Shown: one piece after another, positions 48,389-58,819 of the stretch
Layout of the letters: each line of letters opens with the position of its first letter
Numbering within the stretch: position 1 is the stretch's first letter
Assembly (NCBI GenBank): GCA_949126835.1
Contig: OX421493.1
Span: 58,637,898-58,701,897, forward strand
Length of the DNA: 64,000 bases
Source: Anisus vortex
Lineage: Eukaryota; Mollusca; Gastropoda; Planorbidae
Direction: 5' to 3'
The notes under the pieces: model-generated
What the model was told of the DNA's origin: nothing
The model's input: the letters and a program-made list of their open reading frames with translations, nothing else
Database searches by the model: none
Made by a program: the position numbers and the translations under genes

Positions 48389-49064
48389 TGTCATGTATAT
48401 TGTTTTTCCAAGAATTAGAACACGCAATGTTTATTCTTCTCTCTCTCTCTTTTCTCACTACACACAATATTAGGACGTTTAGTAGGAAAACGAAAGATTC
48501 TAGGTAATGTTGGGATTCTGTGTTGATCTCAAATTCTCAGGGTCTGGGAACGACTCATTATTTAATAGGGGAAGTTCCTATCGTTTTTGTTATGAGTTTA
48601 GTAATGATACCATGATTTTCACCCCTAATGGTAATGGGTCTGTCCCTTGCACCACTCGGATAGTATTTAATGATTTGTTTTGTCTGAAAGACAGAGAGTT
48701 TCAAAATATGTTCCTTTGAGAACGTTTGTGTTTGCACTATTTTATTCTAACTGTACATAATAGATATATTGTATATATTGAACATATCACCTGAAATAAA
48801 CTATCAACAACAGTTACACTGAAGCTTCCTTGTCAAGTTACTATTCTATTGTGTTGTATACACTACTATAAGATTTATCTACTACTCTAATGCCCAAGAA
48901 AGGAAATGTTGGAATACAAATACTGAATTTGTGCCCAGGACTATAAGAAGAGTTCGTGTAATACTGAAACATAAAAACTAATAATTAAAGTCTCCCCTAG
49001 GACTAACGAGAATTATCAGCAAGATCTACACAGCTCTGGCCACAAGGGGATTGTGGACGTAACA
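48389..49064 (+). repeat. 3' LTR of Gmr1-like retrotransposon
   Basis: 676 bp, same length and ends as the 5' LTR, followed by target duplication GTAT at 49065-49068. It carries the same small frame (48507-48719). The three differences inside it all change the amino acid (Thr/Asn, Asp/Asn, Val/Leu). Confidence 0.95.
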
Positions 49065-49698
49065 GTATTACAATTACTTTTTTTAGAATCGGGAATTCCG
49101 AAATAAGCAGTCTTTTAAGTCATCATATAGCAGAAAAACTAAAGCAAGCGGTCCATGTATATTATAGTCTATGATTAAATGTTTAAATTTATTACACTGA
49201 TGAAAATATGCCTTAACAAATACATGTGTTCAAATAAATGTTTGCAGAACAGTAGCAATTGGATTAATTAAGCTTGTAATTTCAAAAAAAAAGCTGCCTT
49301 TGCAATCCTCACCTCTGCAAAATGTAGCTATCTTCACCTCATGGACCATCTTGGCTTTAAAAACAAAATAATATTTTGTAGTTGAACTCTTCTTCTGTTA
49401 AAATTAAATCAAAAGACAACATTTGGGTAAATACAAATATTTACTTATCACTAAAAAAAATAGATTTGTCCAGACTGCTTAAAGCTACATGTTTTGAAGC
49501 ACAATTTGTGTTTTCACTTAATGCTAGCTAATTAATAATTGCTTACTCACTCATGAGAAACTAATTAAGGCAAATAATTTTAGTTTTTTTTTTCTTATTT
49601 TCAATCGGCAGTATTTACTTTTTCATTGTTCATTAGAGTGTCCTTCTGCAGTTGTACAATTAGATTTTTAACAAACAAACATGTTCAGACCTACATTT

Positions 49699-50046
49699 TA
49701 TCTTATCTTATACATTACAGACGCTCCTTCTATAGAGAAGATTATTGTGTCATACGCTCATCCGTGGTCCGAGTCTAGTCATGCATTTTTATTAATGTTT
49801 TAAATGATGTTAAGTTACTGGTTTTCCTGCTTTGTTCAGACAACCCGTTCCATGCCCGAATGCCACTCGGGAAGAAAGAGTACTTATATGCATTTGTTCT
49901 CGCATAGAGGATAGTGAAAGTATTTTAGTCTTTATGTTTATCTGAGCTTTGCAACAGGTTGTTATTGGGTTGTATTTATAAATTAGAATGTATTCCTTTA
50001 TGTATTATTACTACTTTACTCTTTGCTCTTCTGTCCTCTAGTGTTT
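49699..50046 (-). mobile_element. CR1/Jockey-like LINE, second 5'-truncated copy
   Basis: About 348 bp matching the 3' end of the LINE at 40644-43304, same strand, with the same TATCTTATCTTA tail. It retains the Trp codon that is a stop in the longer copy. It begins just right of the end of the TIR element. Confidence 0.92.
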
Positions 50047-50216
50047 TATACTGACAAACAAAAAAATATGTATAATACGCTAAAAAGATAGAACATTTTA
50101 ATTTGCTTTACAAAAATACTATTTCAATTAATATTGTTAGGTTACAGTGCATACATAGTTTAAAACACCCTTTTATTAATCCCTCGACAGAGTTTATATT
50201 TTAAAATACTTTAATT

Positions 50217-50560
50217 GTCGGGACACGACTGTTTATTTTTCTTCGTTGACTAAAATCTAATTAGGCTATAAACGCATCACTCTTGAAACCAGCGTAAACC
50301 AGTTAGAGCTAACGCGGAGGGATATTCAATTTCGCGGGCTTCCTAGATACTATAAAAGATAGAGACGCGGACTATTTCTTTCTCTTTCCGCTAGGCACCA
50401 CTGACAGTAGGACCTACGCCTTACATACCAATTATCGCCATGTGCATTTGTTTCACTAACATCGTTTGATTTGCAAGTAATAATAAAGTTTCTTCATTTA
50501 TTAAATTAAACAGTCAAGGAGTTGGTTTTTGAATTAATATTATTATTGAGAACTTTTGAA
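50217..50560 (+). mobile_element. Candidate LTR-like promoter segment
   Basis: Contains TACTATAAAAGATAGAGACG (TATA-like, near 50350), AATAAAG near 50482 and, downstream, TGGTATCAGGACAG, which resembles a Met-tRNA primer site. It begins near TGTCGGGACACGAC. No matching second LTR or clear 3' boundary was found. Confidence 0.3.
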
Positions 50561-51322
50561 TGGTATCAGGACAGACTAACCAAACTTGGAAAAATTGCTG
50601 CAGACTGTTTATAACTCTCAGAACGAAGTGAGTTCCCGCTGGCCTTAAAAATCAAACCCTAGTCAACCGCCAAAAGAATTGGAGTGAAAGCTACAATTTA
50701 ACAATATGAATGTAAAGAAAATATATTATATTAAAAAAAAAAGGAAACCAATGGAGAAAAAGATTACAAAATAGTTGAACAAATAGTAATATAGTTAAAT
50801 AAAAATATATACATGAAAATGTATAGCAGAACCTTATGAAAAATATAATTGAACATTTCTTGTCGTTGTTTTGGGCTATAACAGCACGTTGACAAACAAA
50901 AATGAAACTATGAGAATACGCATTATGAACAATCATATTATTTTATAGGTGCAATTCATTTTCAATAATTTTGCACGCATTTACAATGTAAATTGAAAAA
51001 AAAAAAAACTTCAACCAAACCTTGATATAAACAAAACATAAATGAATTAGACCTTGTTGGACACCACAAGATTGGCCAACAATAGAACATTTCCGTAAAA
51101 CTATAAATTATCTCTAACACACGACAAAGTGAAAAAAAAACATTAAACTATACAAGAGAAAAATTGAAACATTCATGCAACTTAAAAACAAAAAGTACAA
51201 AAACAACTGTAATAAAAATAATCCTATGCTAATATACATCTAAGGGTGCTTGCAAAATCATGGAAGTTTGACATATTGCCTGTTAATTTTATTCAACTTA
51301 AGCACAAATGGTTTGTGTATGC

Positions 51323-51393
<71 letters not shown>

Positions 51394-51394
51394 A

Positions 51395-51433
<39 letters not shown>

Positions 51434-51634
51434 AAGAGAGAGAGAGAAGAATAAAAATATGTTTGTACTGATAAAAAAAGAAAATATGCGTACAGATTAA
51501 TTTAATATTGACATTTTAATTACTACATTTACATAATACCTTTAAAACAAAATAGACCCAGCTTTATTACAAAATAAAAGTAAAAATGTTTCCTTTCTAA
51601 AATGTTATACTTTCCTCGATATTTGATTTTCTAG
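50561..51634. other. AT-rich DNA downstream of gene B
   Basis: No gene recognised. Holds an (AT)n and (GA)n compound microsatellite at about 51328-51448. The part near 51600 is likely gene B 3' UTR. Confidence 0.6.
51328..51448 (+). repeat. (AT)n-(GA)n compound microsatellite
   Basis: About 60 bp of AT dinucleotide followed by about 55 bp of GA dinucleotide. Confidence 0.95.
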
Positions 51635-51909
51635 TTAATTATTTTCGATAATATGTAATTGGCGTTCTTCAATAATGTCGTATTGTTTGTCTTCTGTAAT
51701 ATCCGATTGGTTATGTAGTTCATAGTGATGTATTTCATTGATGGACTCATTAGGTCTGTGATAAACATGTGTTTTTTGCTTCAATGTAGCCGACCGTCTA
51801 CGTCGAATACACAATACAATAACTATAATGACTGCTATTATTCCTATAACACATATACAAATTACAAGTCCAATGACGATAAGATTTGGTTCATCGACAG
51901 ATTCAGTTT
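51635..51909 (-). CDS. Gene B terminal exon: TM helix and cytoplasmic tail
   Basis: 275 bp after acceptor TTTCTTCAG. A hydrophobic stretch (LIVIGLVICICVIGIIAVII onward) is followed by RRRR and a tail of about 55 residues. The tail shares RPNESINEIH, a Tyr-Glu pair and SDITEDK with gene A, then YDIIEE (YxxI). It is shorter than gene A's tail by the segment carrying the last two tyrosines. Stop TAA at 51635. Confidence 0.82.
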
Positions 51910-53872
51910 CTGAAGAAAAAAACAAATGATATATTAATTAAAATTTTAACATGATCATGTTATTCAGTGGTTCTAAGAACTAAAGTTACCAAATGATTCA
52001 CGGCGTTGAATTCATCTAACAATACGACTGGACATCATTGTATCAAATGTAGACTGCGTGTGTGTGAGTTATAATTCCCATTGGTTAATTTAAAGACACG
52101 TAACCGTATTGTCTCATATTTTACTTTTGCGATCTCGCTTTCTCCCTACCAGAGTGTTTAGCGTATTCGACTGCCTTGGGGGCGACCTGGTTCGTTTCCT
52201 CACTGCTAGCTTTCTTTTTACTTTGATTAAAATTAAATTTCCATTAAAATTATGTTTTTTAAAGATTGTAGATAATTTTGGGACATACAGCTTTCCTAAA
52301 TATAATATTTTTACAAGGACTACATCTCTAGCTGTCTGATCATTGTAGTTATTGAAACTTATTTTTCCCACTGGCTACGCCGGGAAATTTAACTTGTTAC
52401 AAATAGAGTGACTGAACGGTTTTCGTTAAGCGGTTATGTATATTCCTGGTAAGATTTTGTACACAGTGTAAATAACATATGCATCACATTAATATTTACA
52501 ACTTATACGAAATAAATGAAAACTATAAAACAAAATTTTCAGCATAAAACCACATAATAGTTTGTTTTTGAAAGTGACGTCATTAAGAAAATATGCCTTA
52601 AGACATCGATACAAAATTTCACTATGAGTAAATTACAGAAGTATTATTATTAAACTAAGAAATACATTTTACCTTGGCAATAATCTCCAAATGTTCCATC
52701 GGGACAGTTTAAACATCTTCCAGTCACTTTGTTACAGACATTGTCTATACAACTTGAACTACAGGTTAATTTACAGTCTTCTCCATATTTGGTATTGTTA
52801 CATTCTGAAAGTAAACATTTTGTAGCATTACCTTCTGAAAGTAAACATTTGTAATATTACATTCTGAAAGTAAACAAATAGTTGCATTACATTTTGAAAA
52901 TAAACATTTGGTAGTATTACATTCTGAAAGTCAAAATTTGTAGTATTACATTGTGAAAGTCAACAAAAGGTTGGGTTACATACTGAAAGTAAACACTTGG
53001 TAACATTAAATTCTTAGAGTAAACATTTGGTGCAAATACATTCTGAAAGTAAACATTTCGTATCATTAAACTCTAAAATTAAACAATTTATAGCATTACT
53101 TTTTAAAAGTAAAAATTTGGTATGATTACATTCTAAAAGTAAACATTTCTTAACATTACATTCTGAAAGTAAATATGTGGATGCTATACAGTCTGAAAGT
53201 AAACATTCGATCATATAAAAATTTGATTTAAACGTTTTGTAGTAGTACATTGGAAAAGTAAACAAGTTATAGTATTACAGTTATGGAAAAATTGGTGAAA
53301 TTTAATTAAGAAAGTTAACATTTTCTTTAGAAATCAATAGCAATGTTAATTTTGTGTTTTAAAAGTGCGTGCAATACATTTTCAATCTTAATGCATTGAC
53401 TAAAAAACTAAAAAAAAATGTCATCAATTGCTTACATTATTTTATACATGTTTGTTTACTTTGAAAATGTAGATTTCTTGTAAAACATATTAAGAAATGC
53501 AAAGATTTAAACAAATCTTTTAATACAGATTATTTAGATCATTAAAAATACTAATTACACCCTTTGAAGCAGTGCCGGCCAATTGGTTGCTTTACGTTAG
53601 CGTCAACTTAGCGTCTATTGAAGTAGGCCTTTGTATTTTTAAATATTTCAAAAAATTTAAACCAAATTCAGAAGTGAACAGAAAGGCGCAAAAACAATGT
53701 TTAAAATTAACGAATTACTAAATTTCTAGTGAAGAAATACCTTGATCACATTTGCTTCCTTGATATCCAGGTTTACAAGGGGAACAACTGCCGTCACTAT
53801 AACTACATGTATTCAAACAATTGATTGAACAGTTCTTTCTACAGTTTTCACCATATGATCCTGGGTTACATG
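51635..53872 (-). CDS. Gene B: paralogous EGF receptor, 3' half (three exons)
   Basis: Three minus-strand exons in phase 1: EGF at 53872-53741, EGF at 52804-52673, TM/tail at 51909-51635. No signal peptide, F5/8C or other EGF exon was found on the minus strand between 53.9 and 64 kb, and LINE, LTR and hAT insertions occupy much of that space. The gene either starts beyond the window with a very long intron or is a 3'-half duplicate of gene A. Homologous intron sequence next to the first EGF exon (about 53.95-54.1 kb against 10.95-11.16 kb) indicates duplication of genomic DNA, not a retrocopy. Confidence 0.72.
52673..52804 (-). CDS. Gene B EGF exon (exon-10 type) beside a splice-site minisatellite
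   Basis: 132 bp, phase 1-1, acceptor TTTACTTTCAG, donor GTAAAA. Encodes CNNTKYGEDCKLTCSSSC then CNKVTGRCLNCPDGTFG ending DYCQ. The acceptor and first exon bases are the first unit of a 30-bp tandem array running upstream to about 53290. Confidence 0.8.
52795..53290 (-). repeat. 30-bp minisatellite amplifying a 3' splice site
   Basis: About 16 imperfect units. On the minus strand each has the form ACTTTCAGAATGTAATG..CCAAATGTTT. The exon-proximal unit is the real acceptor (TTTACTTTCAG) plus the first codons of the gene B EGF exon, so most units carry a full AG acceptor and a pyrimidine tract. Confidence 0.9.
53741..53872 (-). CDS. Gene B EGF exon (exon-11 type)
   Basis: 132 bp, phase 1-1, acceptor GTGTACAG, donor GTATTT. 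Encodes CNPGSYGENCRKNCSINC then CSYSDGSCSPCKPGYQGSKC. It is the twin of gene A exon 11; divergence is concentrated in the first 35 bp. Confidence 0.8.
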
Positions 53873-54552
53873 CTGTACACATAATTTATTCAGTGGTTAT
53901 TTACATATTAACTACAAAACATAAAATATTATGGCACTTGAAATAGCAAGATATTAATGCAATGATAATCAAGTACACTATCCATTTATTAACACAGAGA
54001 AAATAAAATGCCAATGCATAAATTCGACGGTCTAATTTTAAATACAATTTCTTAAATAACTATTGTATATCTTGACATAAAAACGGTGTTTTCGAGTTAC
54101 GTAGTTCTATTTTAAAGTACATTGTTTTAGTATATTTCTTGCACATGGGACGAAGAAATTTGCAACTATCTCCGTGTTTTCAAAAACCACCCATGTGAAC
54201 TAGTGTTCATTTGTTTTAGTTTTTTTAACCCTATTTATGTCCGATTGGTCAAAGCGGTCAAGCGGTAAATACAAGGCTTTCTTCCCGTGAAATGAATTAG
54301 TGAACAGGAAACCAACCTTGAACAGAAACGTCCACTTGTTTTTTATTTAACTTCTACTTTAACACCTACAATTCTTGATACCACCTGCGGAATTCCACTG
54401 GATGCATTAACGTGGAGGCTTGATAGTATTCCTGCACTGTCGCCCGGTAGCACAAATTCCAGACTATAGACCTATACATACAGGCAGCAGTTGAGACAGT
54501 CTGTTGCGCTCATTCCTTTCTCTCCACTGAGTCTCTGATCCTCTTAGCATTG

Positions 54553-54745
54553 TGTTACGACCACAATCCCCCTTGTGGTCAGAGTAGCCTAAATTGTGTT
54601 GTTAATACTCGTTCGTCCTAGTGTAGACTTTAGTTTATATTATTTATACTTCAATATTGCGCGTTCTCGTTATTGTCCTGGGAACAAACTCAGGATTTGC
54701 CGTCTGACAGTTCCTTTCCTTGACGTTGTAGTTGTAAATATATAT
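54553..54745 (-). mobile_element. LTR fragment related to the Gmr1-like family
   Basis: TGTTACGACCACAATCCCCC, then TTGTGGTCAGAG and GTCCTAGTGTAGACTTTAGT parallel the minus-strand solo LTR at 4256, but with clear divergence. It stops at a (TA)n where the LINE begins. Confidence 0.7.
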
Positions 54746-54748
54746 ATA

Positions 54749-55990
54749 TATGGTATTTGACACAATCGACCACCACCTACTCATCGATCGCCTCAGCTTC
54801 ACGTTCGGCATTCATGATATAGCCCTCTCCTGGTTCAAGAGCTACCTCGACGGTCGCTCCCAGACCGTCACTACTGAATCTTTGTCCTCCCAGCCCGTCA
54901 CCGTCCGCTATGGTGTACCACAGGGGTCCGTCCTCGGCCCAGTCCTCTTCACTTTGTACACCCAACCCCTTTCCTTCGTCATCGAGCGACACAACCTTAA
55001 TTATCACTTTTTCGCTGATGACACCCAGCTCCTAAACAGCGCCAAGAATGAGGACATCGACGAGCTCCTTGCTTCTATCTCCTGTTGTTTCCTGGACATC
55101 AAGAACTAGATGACAGAAAACAAGATGAAGCTCAACAGCGATAAGACCGAAGCCCTACTCATAGGAACGAGACAGAATCTTGCTTCCCTCAGCGTGACTG
55201 ACCTCCAGTAGGGTGACGTTACTGCGCCCTTCTCCTCAACGGTAAAGAGCCTCGGCATGTTTCTAGACTCCACTCTGTCCATGCAACCCCACATCTCCTT
55301 CCTGATCAAAACCTGCTTTTTTCACGTGCGACGTATTGCCATATCCGTCGCTACCTCACTCCGGAAGCTTGTACCAAGCTCGTCATCACTCTCCTCTTCT
55401 CTCGTTTGGACTACTGTAACTATCTTCTGGCCGGCCTCCCTGCCGCTTCCATTCAAGGACTCCAACGCGTCCAAAACTGCGATGCCAGACTAGTCCTAAA
55501 GAAGAAGAAGTTCGACCACATGTCACCTCTGCTCTACTCTCTGCACTGGCTCCCTATTCAAAATAGGATTTTATATAAACTCGCATCTCTATGCCATAAA
55601 TGCCTCAATGACTCTTCCCCGGATTATCTAATTTCCTGTCTGGAAATATATACAAAACCACGCCCACTTCGATCGGCTGCTCACAAACTCAATTTGACGA
55701 TCCCGCGGACAAAACTCGTGACAGCTGGTCAGAGGGCCTTCACCTACTCCGGCCCGTCCGCATGGAACACCCTGCCACTCCAGCTGCGACAAAGCTCGAA
55801 CTTTAACATTTTCAAGACCGGACTCAAGACTCACCTGTTTATTATTGACTCCTAGACCACTTACATTTTTAAACATGTGTCTGTTATTGTTATCATCGTT
55901 AATTGTAATTGTAATTGTAATTGTTAAGCGCATAGAACTGGTTGCGGGATATGCGCTATATAAGCTTCATTATTATTCATTATTATTATT
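54749..55990 (+). mobile_element. L2/CR1-like LINE, 5'-truncated in the RT
   Basis: Begins in RT motif FDTIDHHLLIDRL, then RYGVPQGSVLGPVLFTLYT and catalytic FADD (YHFFADDTQLL). After stops and one frameshift it continues at 55406-55855 with MDYCNYLLAGLPAASIQGLQ, SPLLYSLHWLPIQNRILYK and TAGQRAFTYSGPSAWNTLP. The 3' end carries the hairpin GCGCATAGAAC..GGGATATGCGC and an (ATT)n tail. Confidence 0.92.
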
Positions 55991-55994
55991 ATTG

Positions 55995-56620
55995 TGTTAC
56001 GAATATCGGTACTAAATGAATGACGTAGTAAGGCATTGACCTCTTAACAAGTGCGTATCAGAGTCCAAGGCGACCAAGGTTTGACCTTTATGCCCTGAGG
56101 GCAGTTTAAATAAAATAATTCGTTCAAATCCCGTGGAAATTGGAGGATAATTCTGGATCGTAGTAATTATAGAGAAAGAGGTTAAAATGCGTATTAAGAC
56201 TCTGTAGAATCTTCGATGATAGTTTTCTTTGGAAAGTCCCGACCTCCTTAAAGTTAGTTCAGTTCAGAAGTTTGTCGAGTGAAGTCGCTATATTCATTTG
56301 TATATAATATGCCATTTATTTTGAAATACTTATGTTGCCATCAGTTGATGAAGTTTATTGATCGTTTATATTGAGTCTACAATTTAAATAAAATTGTTTA
56401 TTCAACAACTGGAGTTGTTTGATCTTTGATTGTTGAGAAAGGTGTTGAAGATAATTATCACGAATATAACTACATTGCTGCATAGACCTGTCAGTCAAAG
56501 AACCCCTAGCTTGGGCTACAGATTAGCAGAATCTAGAGACTTCTAATAAAGATACAACTATATTCATTGAATCCGATTTAACGAGTCGTAATAATAGTCA
56601 TCATAAAGAGGGCCATAACA
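55995..56620 (+). mobile_element. Solo LTR with 4-bp duplication ATTG
   Basis: 626 bp, TGTTACGAATATCGG...GGGCCATAACA, flanked by ATTG at 55991-55994 and 56621-56624. It contains AATAAA near 56388. It inserted into the (ATT)n tail of the LINE next to it. Its interior differs from the Gmr1-like LTRs, so it is a separate family. Confidence 0.8.
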
Positions 56621-56624
56621 ATTG

Positions 56625-57262
56625 CAAAAAATAAAAAAGTAAATTGACACAGAAGCTTCAGTGTAAATGGTTCAATCATAAAGGTATTTATTTCACATAA
56701 CAAATCCAATACTTGTAAGTATGTACAATATAATCCTCATATACAATAAAAGTGTAACAGAGCCAACACATGCGTCAACTAGGCCTACTCGAACCAAGAA
56801 AAAATATCTACCTAACTGCCAGAAAGACCTTTGTATATCTCAATTTATTAGACAGTGTAGTAGCGTCAGTTTAGTGACGCCGTTGACATAATTACGTCAG
56901 ATCAATAAAAGTATGCATTTGGCTCATTCGTTAACCAGCTTACCGTGTGAATTATTTACTTATACCTGTTTGTGTGTGGCATGTGTAATGTTAGATAGCC
57001 TGTTTCCACAAATATAGATATCAGTCAAATAATAGACCAGTCAAAGAGTCATTTCGGCTATCATACTCGTCGACCAAGGAGCCAACGACGCTTGACGGGC
57101 AAAGCACCACTGACCGGAGACTTCGCAATCTGCTGGCCACGTAAACCCCTGTCACGTCGTTACTGGCGCATCAATGACACATAGGGCATTCGCGACTTTC
57201 GGAGAGGCAATGAGATCCCATTGGCGGCTAGACCCAGAGTGTCAGCAATAAATACAATCAAC
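56625..57262. other. Gap between solo LTR and gene C
   Basis: No coding signal seen. The last part, with higher GC, may be gene C 3' UTR. Confidence 0.4.
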
Positions 57263-58465
57263 TCACAAACACAAATCCTCCACCCTATTTGTTCTCTCCA
57301 GGTCTCCGTACAAACGTCTCAAGCAGCTGTTGACAGGTCTCCACTCTTTGTTCTTATCCAGTTGAATCTGTATGTTGTTCTCGAGGTTTGACCTGATCTC
57401 TTCGCGCTCCCCCGCAGAGCATTTTCCAATCAGTGCTGTGTAGTTGCTGTTTGCAGGCTTGTAGACCAGACTTTGTAAAACAAAACACAAAATGTAGATA
57501 CTATAATAACACCGTTTCTTAAATGAAAAGTTATAGTGTGAATAAGTAAATATGTAATTATAAGTAGTATCCGTTTCAGGCCAAGTTAATCTATAGTGAT
57601 TGTGCAGCATCCTTCACAAGTATCTGCTGCCGCGGCTTACTATGGGTTGTGTGTGGCTAGCAAAATATCCAGCGGTCTTTGCTTTGTCACAGCTATTGTA
57701 AGCACATGTCAGAGCTAAGTAGACACAAGGACACTCTAAAGACCATGGACCAAATTTTAGCCCTCACCAGAAGACTTTAGTTAGGGAACAGTAAAGGCAG
57801 CCGAGCCTCGTGTTAGTATTGTGCTTCACAAACCCTATGGATCGAATTGGTTAGACGTATACACTTTACTTTTTGTTATAATTTATTAAAGAGCTTTAAT
57901 ACATGACATTTTAATACGTTAAAAGGCTTTGTTGGGTCGTATTTGGCCCACAGGCCACCTGTCTAAGTTTAACTTTTTTTATTTATTTATAGGTTAGTGT
58001 TGATGTCAAGGGGAGGGTTTTCTTTCGTTTCCTTTTTTTATTCCGGCTTGTGGTTCAGCAAAAAGTGACGCATTACTCAATCAGTATTCATATAGATCAG
58101 TGGTAATAGTAATAGAGCACGAATTCACTAGGGTTTTGCGGTAATATTCTCCTTTTACTTGCAAACCTCATTTCACTCGTCCATAAAACGATTTTTTTTT
58201 TAATTTAGAGAAAACAATCTTATTACTTTAAAGGCATATAATATTATTGAACTCTCTCACAAACACATTTTTACTAAAACTACGAAATGATAATAATAAA
58301 TAAAAATCAGAAAGTACCCACAAGTCTTGTTCAGACTTATATTTTCTCCTTTAAGAACTGCCAATGTGTTCTCCTCTGCCAACAGTTTGTCTATACAGTC
58401 TGTCAGTTTGGAACATTTGTCATTTAGATAATCACGGTTGGCAGCTATGTACGTAGCGTACGTTT
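57263..58465 (-). CDS. Gene C: last two exons of an unrecognised Cys-containing helical protein
   Basis: Exon 58318-58465 (acceptor ATATTTCAG, donor GTACTT, phase 1 in, phase 2 out) and exon 57263-57470 (acceptor TTTACAAAG, TGA stop) join in frame. The product is charged and helical: TYATYIAANRDYLNDKCSKL, TDCIDKLLAEENTLAVLKGE, NISLNKTC, then SNYTALIGKCSAGEREEIRS, LENNIQIQLDKNKEWRPVNS and a Cys-Leu ending. Two possible N-glycosylation sites, several cysteines and a phase-1 entry suggest a secreted protein with a signal exon upstream, not found. GC content is higher than in flanking DNA. The family is not recognised. Confidence 0.55.
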
Positions 58466-58819
58466 CTGAAATATAGCAATAAATAAACGATAATTTTAAA
58501 CATCAAAATTATTGGTATGATATAAATCATTCGATGTAATTTTAAAGTCTGATTTACTATCTAGTTTTTTCCCCCTCTTTCTTCGTTTAAATTAGTTTTA
58601 ATTAATCTCTATTATTTTTTATGTTTTACCAGACTTATTATAGATTTTTAGAAATCAGGGACAACAACTCTTTAAATTAAAATATTTTGTTCTTGTCTAC
58701 ATTTGACACGATTAAAAATAAGGACAATGATGTTCAAACATAGACATGGATATTCATTTGGAAAGACAAAGAGACGAGTAATGAAACAATATTTAACAAT
58801 TATTAATGGATCATCCATT

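Larger units (their letters stand above)
39555..49064 (+). mobile_element. Ty3/gypsy-class LTR retrotransposon with Gmr1-like domain order (9.5 kb with nested LINE)
   Basis: Two 676-bp LTRs, 4-bp target duplication GTAT, a leader with triplicated primer-site-like repeats, gag-PR-IN and a truncated RT, then a non-coding stretch (about 47.13-48.38 kb) and a G-rich polypurine tract GGGTGGGGGCG before the 3' LTR. Integrase precedes reverse transcriptase, the order of Ty1/copia, while the integrase and RT remnants look Ty3/gypsy-like. That combination is known from Gmr1-type elements. Inactive: frameshifts in gag and IN, deletion of RT/RNase H, and a LINE inserted just before gag. No env is seen. 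Confidence 0.9.
38942..49173. mobile_element. CATAGACTATAATA-family element hosting the LTR retrotransposon
   Basis: Left end CATAGACTATAATATACATG at 38942 and right end CATGTATATTATAGTCTATG at 49173 are a matched pair flanked by the 7-bp duplication ATTAAAT. The LTR element (39555-49064) lies inside: joining its flanks recovers AAACGGAAT...GAATCGGGAATTCCG as in copy 1 (3140-3180). A second, partial copy of the same family (about 39108-39360) sits within the left part. Confidence 0.8.

Noticed and set aside
52109..52371. Overlapping frames on both strands of about 76-85 codons
   Set aside because: They lie in an intron of gene B, have no domain, and the segment ends in GGGAAATTTAACTTGTTAC, shared with 31820-31850, so it is probably a repeat.
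52795..53290. CRISPR-like array
   Set aside because: Units are contiguous imperfect 30-bp repeats without unique spacers, in a eukaryotic intron.
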